Positions 1 to 8,951 of a stretch of DNA of 48,509 nt are shown here, piece after piece. This DNA comes from Candidatus Trichofilum aggregatum (GTDB lineage: Bacteria > Chloroflexota > Anaerolineae > Promineifilales > Promineifilaceae), in the NCBI GenBank assembly GCA_016716885.1, contig JADJUV010000059.1, positions 1 to 48,509 on the forward strand, in the 5' to 3' direction. The position numbers were made by a program, and so were the translations under genes. Position 1 is the first letter of the stretch; each line of letters begins with the position of its first letter. The notes under the pieces were generated by a model that made no database searches, had not been told where the DNA came from, and saw only the letters and a program-made list of their open reading frames with translations.

Positions 1-537
1 GTAATGGTTGTTGACCAGGGAGAGCAAGTAGAGGTAGTTCGCCAGAATGCGCTGCTCCCAATCAAGGCCAAGACGAGCCGCGGCCGCGACAATCTCCCCT
101 TCTTCTCCCTCTAACTCCATAAAATTGCCAAAGGGCAGTTCATCCAATACTACTTCCACGGGGCCAAGTTGGAAGGTTTCGCGGTATTTTTCATACACCT
201 GCACCGCCTCAAACCCTAGACGCTGAAGGATCGCGGCCGCGGTGTCAAAATCATTCACCTCAATCTCTAACTCTTCCCGGATTTTCACCTGGGCCACGTC
301 CACATTTTGGGCTGGCCCTTTGAAGGTGATCACATTCCGGCTGTCCTGGCGCAGGCGGAGCAGTTTGTCCTGCCGCATCAACCCCTGCCAGGCGTTATCA
401 TAGCGGATGTTGCGTTCATAGACGCGGCCGCGGTGCAACACCCCACCCGCCGCCTCAATCCGTTGCCGCATCGCCGCTACATCCGCCACCAAAAACTTCA
501 CTTCCACTTCCAGATTCGTCGTTTTATTGTCAGTCAT
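1..537 (-). CDS. CYTH-domain protein (class IV adenylate cyclase-like), 3' end cut by the window
   Basis: The minus strand is open from an ATG at 537 down to base 1, so the C-terminus is missing. The N-terminus reads LEVEVKFLV after a short polar leader. This is the ExExK signature of the CYTH superfamily (CyaB-type class IV adenylate cyclases, thiamine triphosphatases, inorganic triphosphatases), whose acidic and basic residues line a beta-tunnel that binds triphosphates and metal. Further along, RLRQD and ITFKGP match the conserved RIR and TxKxP strands of the family, and an ELEIEV strand follows. Substrate cannot be told from sequence. Three GCGGCCGC palindromes lie inside the gene. It is transcribed divergently from nothing visible; the GNAT gene upstream lies on the same strand. 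Family confidence is high; CyaB-like is the likeliest subgroup. Confidence 0.8.
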   Translation of the reverse strand, partial: MTDNKTTNLEVEVKFLVADVAAMRQRIEAAGGVLHRGRVYERNIRYDNAWQGLMRQDKLLRLRQDSRNVITFKGPAQNVDVAQVKIREELEIEVNDFDTAAAILQRLGFEAVQVYEKYRETFQLGPVEVVLDELPFGNFMELEGEEGEIVAAAARLGLDWEQRILANYLYLLSLVNNHY

Positions 538-590
538 CAATGATTCCTTAAGCGAGAGAAAGAGCGAGAGCTAGAGGAAGAAAGGAGTAG

Positions 591-690
591 CATTACCTCT
601 GTGTCCACGGAAAGAAGCCACGAATTTTCTCTGGTAACTTCGCGTTCTTTGCGCCTTTGCGCGAGTTTTTAGTTGCCCCATCTCTCGCTC
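591..690. repeat. Intergenic repeat of the 'cacagat/cacggag/gcgag' type
   Basis: The spacer between the CYTH gene and the GNAT gene is filled with text such as CCTCTGTGTCCACGG and CTTTGCGCCTTTGCGCGAG. Closely similar wording recurs in other spacers (5371-5435, 7088-7160, 14708-14805, 37019-37083). It has the look of a degenerate dispersed intergenic repeat. No open reading frame with coding character was seen here. Confidence 0.45.
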
Positions 691-710
691 TCGCTCTAAA
701 CTCTATCCTC

Positions 711-2027
711 TTACCCCAGCGGTACAAGTTGTGAATGGCGTTGCGGGAAAAGAATATTGAGAACCACCGCCGCCTCACCCGTAGCCCAACAATCAGGAAA
801 GGCTTGCCGTAACGCCGCCAGACTTCGCCGCCCAAAAAGCAACTGCAAAAAGGTCAGATCAGGAAAACGAGCATCCCCATCCTCAACTCTGGCCGGATTA
901 AACGGGCTGATCAGCGTCAGGTGGCCCCGATCAAAGGTGAGCGCCAGGTGGTGGCGGTAAAAGTTGAGGCGCAAGGTGCCGCTGTAACCCGCCATAAAAC
1001 TGGCCGCCAACCGCCGCTGCAACACCGGACGAATGTGCCACAAAAAGCTCAACAAGTCCGGCACCCGGATATACCAGGCATACGGGTCGCCCAATGGCTT
1101 GAGTTGATCACTGAAAACATCATAGCTGGGATGGCTCTGGCCAAAGTCGAAGTAGATGCCCGTGATCAGTTTGCCCCCCTGGGCCTGGAGACTATCGGCT
1201 CGCTCCTTTAGGGCGCGGGTCACAAAAAAAGCGACCGGCCGCCAGGGGTGGCCCGACACAACCCCAAATTCACGCAGGCCAAAATTGTGCCCCCACTGCG
1301 TAAATTCGACATAGGCCACTGACTGACCTTCATTGGTTTCAATGATGTAGAAGTTACTACGGAATGGGGACTCCTCGTGAGGGACATTTAACTCATGACG
1401 CCAAAGCGTCTCATTCCGTTGGCGGTTGATGAGGTTTTTCTGGCCGTGGTGTTGGTACAAAGTATGAAGCAGATGGATGTCATCGTCCGCGGCCGCGCGC
1501 CAACGATATGCCTCTTGTTCTACCTTCCCCTGCTGGCCCCAGGCAAAATGGGCCGAGCCGTGTGAATCCAGGGCCATTTCATACCCAAACTGGCGGTAAT
1601 ACCAGGGAATGCCGGTGATCCCCTGTACCATCTCCTCTTTGTCGGCACTGCGGGCATGGATAACCGCAAACTGCCGGGCCACCAGCCCCCGCCGCCGGTA
1701 GTCCGGGTCGGTACCCACAAGCTCGACGCGGCCGCAGCCAAACGGCACATCCTCATACAACCACGTCTGCGAGATCAGACACAGGCTGGAGACAATCTTG
1801 CCCCCGGCCTTTTCATCCACTACGACCGTAAAATCTTCCGGGCCAGTGGTAGGGTGTTTGCCACTCAGCAAATCCCGCGTCCAATGACCCAAAAACAGCT
1901 CCGGGTTGGCGGGGTCATTACTGTGAATACGAACATTAAACTCAGCCAGAGCCTCAGCGTCTTCCGCTCTGCCCCAGCGCATGATCAATCCATCGCCTAA
2001 TTCAAGTGGTAAATTCATCATCGCCAT
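711..2027 (-). CDS. GNAT-family N-acetyltransferase, Eis-like two-domain type
   Basis: The best start is the ATG at 2027, preceded by GAGAGGAACA, a good ribosome binding site; the frame stays open further upstream but without one. The protein is about 438 residues. The N-terminal half is an acetyltransferase fold: VELVGTDPDYRRRGL is the acetyl-CoA pyrophosphate-binding loop (motif A, R/QxxGxG/A-like), preceded by strands ending in KIVSSLCLIS. A second part contains another GNAT-like stretch and a C-terminal region (residues about 330-438) resembling the sterol-carrier-like end of Eis proteins, with DLTFLQLLFGRRSL. The family acetylates amino groups of small molecules or peptides; the substrate here is unknown. 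It is divergent from aceB, and its start region shares the spacer with the aceB promoter. Confidence 0.8.
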   Translation of the reverse strand: MAMMNLPLELGDGLIMRWGRAEDAEALAEFNVRIHSNDPANPELFLGHWTRDLLSGKHPTTGPEDFTVVVDEKAGGKIVSSLCLISQTWLYEDVPFGCGRVELVGTDPDYRRRGLVARQFAVIHARSADKEEMVQGITGIPWYYRQFGYEMALDSHGSAHFAWGQQGKVEQEAYRWRAAADDDIHLLHTLYQHHGQKNLINRQRNETLWRHELNVPHEESPFRSNFYIIETNEGQSVAYVEFTQWGHNFGLREFGVVSGHPWRPVAFFVTRALKERADSLQAQGGKLITGIYFDFGQSHPSYDVFSDQLKPLGDPYAWYIRVPDLLSFLWHIRPVLQRRLAASFMAGYSGTLRLNFYRHHLALTFDRGHLTLISPFNPARVEDGDARFPDLTFLQLLFGRRSLAALRQAFPDCWATGEAAVVLNILFPQRHSQLVPLG

Positions 2028-2192
2028 TGTTCCTCTCATGCCCGCACCCGGCCAGCGCGCCTGGCGGTGGCGGGGCGGCCACCGGTAGTAGGGGGTCGCT
2101 TTCTGCGGTCCAGGGCCCTCGAGTGTTGAGGGTGTCATTATCGCTCAAAGGAGCGTAGGCCGAAAGGGTGAAAAACTGGGTTTGTGAAATTC

Positions 2193-2221
2193 TTGACAAG
2201 GTGCGTCATGACCGCTATACT
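2193..2221 (+). promoter_or_regulatory. Sigma70-type promoter of aceB-aceA
   Basis: TTGACA (2193-2198) is followed after exactly 17 bases by TATACT (2216-2221), close to the housekeeping consensus at both boxes. The aceB start codon lies about 78 bases downstream. It is the best-matching promoter seen in the window. Confidence 0.8.
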
Positions 2222-2231
2222 GATTTCACCG

Positions 2232-2249
2232 TTAGCGAATATTCGCTAA
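2232..2249. promoter_or_regulatory. Perfect 18-bp operator palindrome downstream of the aceBA promoter
   Basis: TTAGCGAATATTCGCTAA is a perfect palindrome lying 10-27 bases past the -10 box, over or just after the expected transcription start. This size and shape suit a dimeric repressor of the TetR or a similar HTH family. No regulator gene is next to it in this window, so the cognate protein is unknown. Confidence 0.7.
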
Positions 2250-2298
2250 AAAATTACTTTTGCCCATAGAACCCTGTTTTTCCAGCAAAGAGGCACAT

Positions 2299-3875
2299 AT
2301 GAATCAAAGCGGCCTTCATTTATCCGGCGAACTTTCCTCCACCTTCACCGAAATCCTCACCCCTGAAGCTCTGGCCTTTGTCGCCAGCCTGGAACAGCAA
2401 TTTGGGGCACGGCGGCGTGAACTTCTGCAAAAACGGGCCGAACGGCAGACCCACCTTGACGCCGGTGAACTGCCTAACTTTTTAGCTGAAACAGCTCATA
2501 TCCGCGAACAAACCTGGCGTGTAGCGCCTATCCCCCCATGATTTACAAGACCGCCGCGTCGAAATTACCGGCCCCGTTGACCGCAAAATGGTCATCAACG
2601 CCCTCAACTCTGGCGCCAATGTGTTCATGGCCGACTTTGAAGATGCCCACTCTCCCACCTGGGCCGCCACTATCGAAGGGCAAATCAATGTGCGCGATGC
2701 GGTAAACGGCACGATCACCTACACCAACCCCGACAATGGCAAGTTTTACGAACTGAATGAACAAATTGCGACGTTGTTGGTGCGGCCGCGTGGCTGGCAT
2801 CTCGACGAAAAACACGTGTCCCTAGAGGGCCATCCCATCTCCGGCTCCCTCTTCGACTTCGGCCTCTTCTTTTTCCACAACGCCCAAACCCTCATCAACA
2901 AAGGCTCCGGCCCCTATTTTTATCTGCCCAAGATGGAAAGCCATCTCGAAGCCCGGCTGTGGAACGATGTGTTCGTCTTTGCCCAGGACGCCCTCGGGAT
3001 TCCCCAGGGTTCCATCCGCGCCACCGTTCTCATCGAGAACATCCTGGCCGCTTTTGAGATGGACGAAATCCTGTACGAATTACGACACCATTCCGCCGGG
3101 CTGAACTGCGGCCGCTGGGATTACATCTTCTCCGCCATCCGCAAATTCCGCCTCAACCCCCGTTGGGTCATGCCCGACCGCGCCCAGGTGACGATGACCA
3201 CCCACCTGATGCGCTCTTACTCCCTCTTACTCATTAAAACCTGCCACCGCCGGGGCATTCATGCCATGGGCGGCATGGCGGCGCAAATCCCGATTAAACA
3301 TGACCCCCAGGCCAACGAACAGGCCATCGCCAAAGTCCGCGCCGACAAGGAACGGGAAGCCAGTGATGGGCACGATGGCACCTGGGTGGCCCACCCCGGC
3401 CTTGTCCCGGTAGCCCAAGAAGTGTTTGACCGGCTCATGCCCACCCCCAACCAGATTCACCGCCTGCGCCAGGATGTGCAGGTGACGGCCGCCGATTTGC
3501 TGACCATCCCTGGTGGCACGATTACCGAAGCCGGTTTGCGCCTGAACCTGGATGTGGGCATCCAATACCTGGCGTCCTGGCTGGAGGGCAACGGCTGTGT
3601 GCCCATCTACAACCTGATGGAAGATGCGGCCACAGCCGGAGATTTCCCGGTCCCAGGTGTGGCAATGGGTGTATCACCGGGCCAAGATGGCCGATGGCCG
3701 TTGTGTGACCCCGGAACTGGTGCAAGACCTACTGCCGGAAGTGCTGGCTCAGGTAAAACAGGACACGGGGGCGAATGGCAACGCGGCCGCGGCCGCGGAC
3801 CTATTCCAGCAAATGATCCTCAATCCGCAGTACACCGAGTTCCTGACCCTGCCCGCTTACGAGCGGCTTGATTGA
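2299..3875 (+). pseudogene. aceB: Malate synthase A, broken by two single-base frameshifts
   Basis: Malate synthase condenses glyoxylate with acetyl-CoA to malate, the second step of the glyoxylate shunt. Start ATG at 2299 follows AAAGAGGCACAT. Total length (525 codons) matches form A. Recognisable blocks are VMINALNSGA-like VDRKMVINALNSGANVFMAD, the signature RPRGWHLDEKHV, VLIENILAAFEMDEIL, GGMAAQIPI and DGTWVAHPGLVPVA. The frame breaks twice. At about 2533-2540, in a run of six C, IPP is followed by a stop and the sequence resumes as DLQDRRVEITG one frame on. At about 3640, an extra G in CCGG shifts the end, which resumes as EISRSQVWQWVYHRAK. Catalytic regions are intact, so either sequence errors or very recent inactivation is likely. 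A doubled GCGGCCGC near 3783 adds a run of five alanines. Confidence 0.85.
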
Positions 3876-3957
3876 GTTTATGACGTAGTGCGTGGTGCGT
3901 ATGTCGTCATGCCACGCAACACGCAGACAATCTTCATAGAGAGAGGGAGTAAAAACA

Positions 3958-5259
3958 ATGTCCAAAATCGATCAATACCAGCTAGAGCAATTAGAAGAAT
4001 CATGGCAGTCTGACAAACGGTGGCGCGGCATCACCCGGCCATTCACCGCCCAAGATGTATTCCGTCTGCGCGGCACGGTGCAGATTGAGTACACCCTGGC
4101 CCGCATGGGCGCGGAGCGGCTGTGGCAACTTATCCAGCAGGATGATTTTGTGCCCGCGTTGGGCGGCGCTGAGCGGCAATCAGGCGGTGCAAATGGTGCA
4201 GGCCGGTCTAAAAGCCATCTACCTGAGTGGCTGGCAGGTGGCCGCCGATGCCAATGATGCCGGACAAACCTACCCCGACCAAAGTCTCTACCCGGCCGAC
4301 AGTGCCGCCAATCTGGTGCGCCGCATCAACAACGCCTTGCTCCGCGCCGATCAAATCTGGCACAGCCAGGGCAAAAACGGCACCTACTGGCTGGCCCCGA
4401 TTGTGGCTGATGGTGAATCTGGTTTTGGCGGTGAGTTGAATACGTTTGAGTTGATGAAGGGGATGATTAGTGCGGGCGCGGCCGCGGTCCATCTGGAAGA
4501 TCAGCTTTCCTCAGCTAAAAATGTGGACACATGGGCGGCAAAGTCCTCGTCCCCACCCGTGAATTTGTGCGTAAACTTGTGGCCGCCCGGTTGGCCGCCG
4601 ATGTCATGGGTGTACCCACCGTGATCATCGCTCGCACCGACGCCAACGGCGCTCACCTGCTCACCAGCGACATTGACCCCAACGATGCGCCTTTCCTGAC
4701 CGGCGGCCGCACCGAAGAAGGGTTCTACCATATCAGCGGCGGCATCGAATCAGCCATCAGCCGGGGTCTGGCCTACGCCCCGTATGCCGACATGATCTGG
4801 TGCGAAACATCCACCCCCGACCTGCACGAAGCCGAAGTGTTTGCCGAAGCTATCCATGAGAAATTCCCTGGCAAACCGTTGGCGTACAACTGTTCACCGT
4901 CCTTCAACTGGAAACGCCATCTGGACGACAAAACCATCGCCGAATTCCAGGTTGAGTTGGGCAAAATGGGGTACAAATTCCAATTTGTGACCCTGGCTGG
5001 TTTCCACGCCCTGAATACGACCATGTTTGAACTGGCGCAGGGGTACAAAACCGAAGGCATGAGCGCCTACTCCCGCCTGCAAGAGCATGAATTTGAACTG
5101 GAGCGCACCCACGGTTATGGGGCTGTCAAACACCAGAGCTTTGTGGGCGCGGGTTATTTTGATGATGTGCAGATGGTCATTTCCAGCGGCCATGCTTCTA
5201 CCGTTGCCATGCACGGCTCCACTGAGGAAGAGCAGTTTGAAGAGCCAGCTTTAGCCTAA
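3958..5259 (+). pseudogene. aceA: Isocitrate lyase, with two compensating single-base frameshifts
   Basis: Isocitrate lyase cleaves isocitrate to glyoxylate and succinate and supplies AceB. It starts at ATG 3958 after AGAGAGGGAG, 82 bases behind aceB, so the two form an operon. Conserved blocks are WRGITRPFTAQDVFRLRGT, SGNQAVQMVQAGLKAIYLSG, QVAADANDAGQTYPDQSLYP, IVADGESGFGG, HLEDQ, then the catalytic-loop region GHMGGKVLVPTREF and YNCSPSFNWK. The frame is lost at about 4160 (an extra G within GGCGGCGC) and regained at about 4520, where five A stand for an expected six just before the active-site KKCGHMGG. Because the second shift cancels the first, only about 120 codons are out of frame. Both losses are simple length changes, so consensus errors are likely. 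If real, the shunt is off in this strain. Confidence 0.87.
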
Positions 5260-5305
5260 CCGGGACAAACAAAGAGATTTTTGCCACGAATGACACGAGT
5301 TATTC

Positions 5306-5705
5306 TGTGCATTATTTCAGGAGTTCCCCATGAGCGGGGCACTCACCAAGAGGAAGGAAAATTTTAACCACAGATTTCACAGATTGACACAGATTTTTCT
5401 TTTCTCTGTGTTCTCTGCGTCTCTGCGGTTCGTTATTTTCGTAGGGGACTTATTGGGGAAACCTGCCCTGAATATCGTCAAAGGATTCGGAGTCGAGGCT
5501 TTAGCCGGTTGAGACGTTCCGACGAAAGTCTCCACTCCGCTGATAAACCTATAGTTTGTCGTTAGCTGTGTAAACGCCAGAGGTCAGACAGACCTGTGGC
5601 GTTTTTTGTTGTCAGGTGACAACCTGTTAAGATCACGCGGCCGCGTTTACCGTTCATTCATTCTCAGGAGTTCCCCCGGAGCGGGGCGCACCAAGGTGGA
5701 TGAAA
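5306..5705. repeat. Spacer with a duplicated ~55-bp repeat and other dispersed repeats
   Basis: Two related blocks lie at about 5320-5365 and 5661-5708. Both read GGAGTTCCCC, then a GAGCGGGGC core, CACCAAG and a GGAAGGAAAAT or GGATGAAAAT end. A third partial copy (GCGGCGCACCAAGAGGAATG) is at 31798-31817. Between them is a cacagat-type repeat (5371-5435). CGGAGTCGAGGC... also pairs with ...CACTCCG around 5490-5540, forming a hairpin with GAGAC/GTCTC inside. No convincing gene is present. Confidence 0.5.
5573..5606 (+). terminator. Intrinsic terminator
   Basis: AACGCCAGAGGTC pairs with GACCTGTGGCGTT (one mismatch) around a 5-base loop and runs into TTTTTT. It stands alone in the spacer upstream of the MFS gene, roughly 310 bases after aceA. 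It could end aceBA transcription, or an unannotated small transcript from the repeat region. Confidence 0.65.
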
Positions 5706-5780
5706 ATTCGGGGAACTCGTAGGAACTCAGGGGGGAACTCGAAACCTGGAACTCGAAACTTATTTCCGCAGGAGGACACC

Positions 5781-7052
5781 GTGTCAGCAACTTCCACCTC
5801 GTTCAGTTACCGCAAGACGATTCTGTTTGGGTTTGGTTTCTTGGGCATTAGCGTGATCTGGCCGGTGTTTAACCGGTTTATCCCCCTGTTTTTGCAGGCG
5901 GGCAACCCGGTTTTTGAGCAACAACTGTTGGCCGAAGGGCGCGAACTGCCCAATGTGGTAGGTTTTGCCCTGGCTCCCACCCTGGCCTTCTTCATTATGA
6001 CCTGGGACAACCTGATCAACGTGTTTGTCCAGCCCTGGGTAGGGGCACGAAGCGATCTGACGTGGAACCGGTTTGGGCGGCGCAAGGGCTGGATTTTGCT
6101 GGGCGCGCCGATTGCCATTGCCGGTTTTTTGGCCGTGCCTTATGCCACGACGGTGGCCGCCATTGCTTTGTTTATCCTGATTACCAACTTTGGCATGGCC
6201 TTGTTTCGCTCGCCCACGGTGGCCTGGCTGGGTGACCTGATTGACCCGGAGCACCGCGGCCGCGCCAATGGCATCATCAACCTCATGGGCGGCATCGGTT
6301 TCGTGATTGCTTCGTTTGTTCTGGGGGGCCTGTTCGACAGCGCCGGGCGAGCGGCGCCGTTTATTGGTGGGGCCATTGTGCTGGCGGTGGCCCTGCTGGT
6401 ACCGTTGCTATGGGTGAAAGAGCCGGAACAGCTCGCGGCTGCGCCGACGAGTGCGCCCACCCAATCCGTCATGACCAGCTTGCGTCAGGTGTTCAACCGC
6501 TCCGACAAAAGTGGCATCTTGATCCTGTTGGGGATTATCTGCTGGAGCACAGCCTGGGAAGCGCTGGACACCGGTCTCTCTTCGATTGCCGTGTTTGGTC
6601 TGGGTTTGCAACCGGGCACAGCCGCCATGTTATCATCGGTGGGTGGGGTAGCTTTTATCTTGTTTGCCTTACCGGCGGGTATGCTGGGCGAAAAATATGG
6701 CCGCGGCCGCATCGTTCGCATCGGTTTGCTGGGGTCGGTACTGCTGCTGCCGTTGGCCTATTTGATTGTGCGGGGAGCGACTACTTTTGTGGTGTGCATC
6801 GCGGCCGCGGGGGCACTCTGGTCACTCATCGGCGTGAATGCCCTACCTCTGGTTTACGATCATGGCGAAGAAGACAAAATTGGCGCGTACACCGGGCTAT
6901 ACTACTTTTCATCCCAGACGGCGGCCATTGTGGGACCCGTGTTAGGTGGTTTCCTCGTCTCCACCATTGGCGGCGATCAACATCGGTTTTTGTTTCTCTT
7001 TAGCGCCTTCTGGATGGGGCTGGGTTGGCTGGTGATGCGGCGGGTTCGTTAG
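5781..7052 (+). CDS. MFS transporter, sugar/GPH-SLC45-like
   Basis: A 12-segment major facilitator of about 423 residues from the GTG at 5781. That start is chosen because GCAGGAGGACACC gives an ideal Shine-Dalgarno; the open frame upstream runs only through an AACTCGA-type repeat. WDNLINVFVQPWVGARSD and the basic loop NRFGRRKGW form the conserved loop 2-3 (D-x-x-x-x-R-x-G-R-R) of the sugar:cation symporters related to sucrose carriers. GDLIDPEHRGRANG is the corresponding loop 4-5. A polar hinge with EPEQLAAAPTSAPTQS separates the two halves, and a second GRRxG-like element, EKYGRGRIVRIG, is in the C-half. Likely inner-membrane uptake or efflux of a sugar or glycoside. No catabolic gene is next to it. 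GCGGCCGC occurs three times inside. Confidence 0.82.
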   Translation: MSATSTSFSYRKTILFGFGFLGISVIWPVFNRFIPLFLQAGNPVFEQQLLAEGRELPNVVGFALAPTLAFFIMTWDNLINVFVQPWVGARSDLTWNRFGRRKGWILLGAPIAIAGFLAVPYATTVAAIALFILITNFGMALFRSPTVAWLGDLIDPEHRGRANGIINLMGGIGFVIASFVLGGLFDSAGRAAPFIGGAIVLAVALLVPLLWVKEPEQLAAAPTSAPTQSVMTSLRQVFNRSDKSGILILLGIICWSTAWEALDTGLSSIAVFGLGLQPGTAAMLSSVGGVAFILFALPAGMLGEKYGRGRIVRIGLLGSVLLLPLAYLIVRGATTFVVCIAAAGALWSLIGVNALPLVYDHGEEDKIGAYTGLYYFSSQTAAIVGPVLGGFLVSTIGGDQHRFLFLFSAFWMGLGWLVMRRVR

Positions 7053-7087
7053 TACCTTACGAGTTAACTTCTTACAACGAGAGCAAG

Positions 7088-7160
7088 AAGTTTAACCGCA
7101 GATTTTGGGGATTAACGCAGATTCTTTAATCAGCGAAAATCGGCGTTAATCTGCGGATAA
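7088..7160. repeat. cacagat-type intergenic repeat with inverted halves
   Basis: AACCGCAGATTTTGGGGATT at 7093 is answered by AATCGGCGTTAATCTGCGG shortly after, so the element can fold on itself. It is one of several related spacer repeats in this window. Confidence 0.45.
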
Positions 7161-7241
7161 AATTTCTCGTTTATCCAGGTTAGGGGGAGACGCGGAGATG
7201 GGGCGAGGGGGCGAAAGAATCGCCGCGTCGCCCCATCGCTT

Positions 7242-7532
7242 TCACACCCCCGTCACATCGTACCGTTTTATCTCCGGCACGGCCGCGACAACCTGGGGGG
7301 TTATCTGGTTAAATTCAGCCATGTGTGGGGTTTGGAAATGGGCGGCCAGAGCTTCTTCATCGGCCCATTGTTCAAACAGAAAAATGGTATGGGGGTCAGC
7401 CAGGTCGGCGTAAAAGCCATAGCTGAGACACCCTGGCTCTTGGCGGGTGGCGGCGGCCATACGGATCGCGGCCGCGACCGCTTCGTCACGTTTTTCGGGT
7501 CTAACCTGAACCGTTCCAGCAATGATGATCAT
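7242..7532 (-). CDS. ABM/YgiN-fold small protein (antibiotic biosynthesis monooxygenase domain)
   Basis: A 96-residue protein beginning MIIIAGTVQVRPEKRDE. The layout of the dimeric alpha-beta barrel ABM fold is clear: first strand IIIAGTVQV, helix, EPGCLSYGFY (the typical EPGCL-x-Y strand), FLFEQWADEEALAAHFQTPHM (the very conserved WxxxEALxAHxxxxH segment) and a final strand. Members are quinol monooxygenases, heme-degrading enzymes or unassigned small proteins. Length and motifs are complete. The gene stands alone between an MFS transporter and an ABC exporter, facing the former convergently, so context does not give a substrate. Confidence 0.85.
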   Translation of the reverse strand: MIIIAGTVQVRPEKRDEAVAAAIRMAAATRQEPGCLSYGFYADLADPHTIFLFEQWADEEALAAHFQTPHMAEFNQITPQVVAAVPEIKRYDVTGV

Positions 7533-7597
7533 AATTTTGCCCTCAGCCTATCGAAAAATAAGATAACCCCCAAGGCAATGCGGCCGCGTCCTCGGTT

Positions 7598-7790
7598 AAA
7601 CCCCCAACACGGGGGGAGTGTATATTTAATTTTTGTGGCCCCCGGCCGGGGGTTTAAATCACCGCGGAAAAAAAAGGGGGGGGGGGAAGGACCCCCGAAG
7701 GGGCGGCCCAAGCCGTTTTTGTGGGTTTTTTTTTTTGGGGGGGGGGGGGGTTTGGGGGGGGGGGCGGGGGGGCAGAAAAAGGAGGGGAAA
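7598..7790. other. G-homopolymer-rich low-complexity tract
   Basis: This spacer contains repeated G runs of 9-14 bases, a T run of ten and an A run of eight, on one strand only. It is unlike any normal intergenic sequence in the window except 23577-23715, which has the same texture. It may be a badly resolved consensus, perhaps over a hairpin repeat, rather than true sequence. Open frames through it have no coding character. Confidence 0.6.
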
Positions 7791-7849
7791 GGCCCTACCC
7801 CTGAACGCCCTTCGCTTTGCCCTTTTTCCCCATAACCATTACCATTTGT

Positions 7850-7877
7850 AACACGCAACACGCAACACGCAACACGC
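7850..7877 (+). repeat. Heptanucleotide microsatellite (AACACGC)4
   Basis: Four perfect tandem copies of AACACGC end 15 bases before the ATG of the ABC exporter ATPase, where a ribosome binding site would be expected. A change of copy number would alter the leader directly in front of the start codon. Confidence 0.85.
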
Positions 7878-7892
7878 TACTCCCCACTCCCT

Positions 7893-8918
7893 ATGCCCCA
7901 CATCACCGTCGAACACCTCAGCAAATACTACCAGGTCCACCAGAAAGCAGCCGGGCTTGTTGGCTCCTTGCGGGCTTTTTTCAACCGGCAATACCGTGAT
8001 GTGAAAGCGGTGGATGATGTCAATTTCACCATTGAGGCGGGGGAAATGGTGGGCTTTTTGGGGCCGAATGGGGCGGGGAAAACCACGACCCTCAAGGTGT
8101 TGTCGGGGCTACTTTATCCGACCCGCGGCCGCGTGTCTGTCCTCGGTTACACCCCTTATGAGCGCAAACGGGAATTCCTGGAACAGTTCACCCTGGTCAT
8201 GGGCAACAAAAATCAACTTATCTGGGATTTACCAGCCATGGAATCCTTTCTGGTCAACCGGGCCATTTACGATATTCCCAAAGGGGAGTATGAGGCCATC
8301 TTCAAGGAGTTGAACGACCTGTTGGAGCTGGAACCCCTGCTCAAAAAGCAGGTGCGCAAGTTGTCGCTAGGGGAGCGGATGAAGTGTGAGCTTGCGGCCG
8401 CGCTCCTGCACCGCCCACAAATCCTCTTCCTCGACGAACCGACCATTGGCCTGGATGTGACCATGCAAGTGACCATCCGCAATTTCATCAAGGCGTATAA
8501 CCAAAGGTATGGAGCCACCGTCATCCTCACCAGCCATTACATGGCCGATGTGACCGAACTGACCAAACGGGTAATCGTCATTGATCAGGGCCGGATTTTG
8601 TACGATGGCTATTTGCAACAGTTGGTAGAGCAGGTGGCGCCCTATAAATTGTTGACCATTGTTATGCGTGAACCGGCGGCGGCTGAGGTTTTGGCCCGGT
8701 ATGGGGAGGTGGAAAAGTTAGAGGGTATCAAGGCGACGCTGCGGGTGGAACGCGGCCGCGCCAGTGAAATCGCCTCTCGCCTGCTCACCCACATCAAACT
8801 AGACGACGTGCTCATCGAAGAGCCACCCGTTGAAGATATTATCCGCCAGGTGTTTGCGGACAGTAAAGCGACCCGGGAATCAGAAAAGAAATTGGAGACT
8901 GAGAGACTGAGAGATTGA
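7893..8918 (+). CDS. ABC-2 type exporter ATP-binding protein (COG4586-like)
   Basis: A single nucleotide-binding domain of 341 residues. Walker A is GPNGAGKTT (around residue 55), the signature is LSLGERMKCELAAALLH, Walker B is ILFLDEPTIGLD, and the switch His is in TSHYMAD. The long N-terminal insert with AFFNRQYRDVKAVDD, and NKNQLIWDLPAMESF after Walker A, are typical of the uncharacterised ABC-2 group that pairs with two membrane proteins of the DUF990 type. The last 15 or so residues (KKLETERLRD) are encoded by a GAGACTGA-type repeat, so the natural C-terminus may have been altered. No clear Shine-Dalgarno precedes the ATG, only the AACACGC microsatellite. The permease follows 33 bases later. 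Confidence 0.88.
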   Translation: MPHITVEHLSKYYQVHQKAAGLVGSLRAFFNRQYRDVKAVDDVNFTIEAGEMVGFLGPNGAGKTTTLKVLSGLLYPTRGRVSVLGYTPYERKREFLEQFTLVMGNKNQLIWDLPAMESFLVNRAIYDIPKGEYEAIFKELNDLLELEPLLKKQVRKLSLGERMKCELAAALLHRPQILFLDEPTIGLDVTMQVTIRNFIKAYNQRYGATVILTSHYMADVTELTKRVIVIDQGRILYDGYLQQLVEQVAPYKLLTIVMREPAAAEVLARYGEVEKLEGIKATLRVERGRASEIASRLLTHIKLDDVLIEEPPVEDIIRQVFADSKATRESEKKLETERLRD

Positions 8919-8926
8919 GAGACTGG
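8894..8926 (+). repeat. Octanucleotide repeat GAGACTGA, ~4 copies, overlapping the ABC ATPase stop
   Basis: GAGACTGA, GAGACTGA, GAGATTGA and GAGACTGG follow one another. The tract covers the last codons and stop of the ATPase and lies 26 bases before the permease start. Related tracts occur at 9844-9886 (opposite orientation, on the far side of the permease), 16132-16165 and in aroE. Confidence 0.75.
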
Positions 8927-8951
8927 TCACTGGTTACCGATAAGATTACTC

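Noticed and set aside
2533..2545. In-frame TGA in aceB considered as a second recoded codon
   Set aside because: Downstream homology resumes in a different frame, so this is a frameshift in a C run, not stop-codon recoding.
5330..5512. Small open frame with a hydrophobic centre in the aceA-MFS spacer
   Set aside because: It is made of dispersed spacer repeats, has no ribosome site and no family resemblance.
7529..7861. Proline- or glycine-rich open frames across the G-rich tract
   Set aside because: They are products of homopolymer runs, present in several frames at once, with no coding character.
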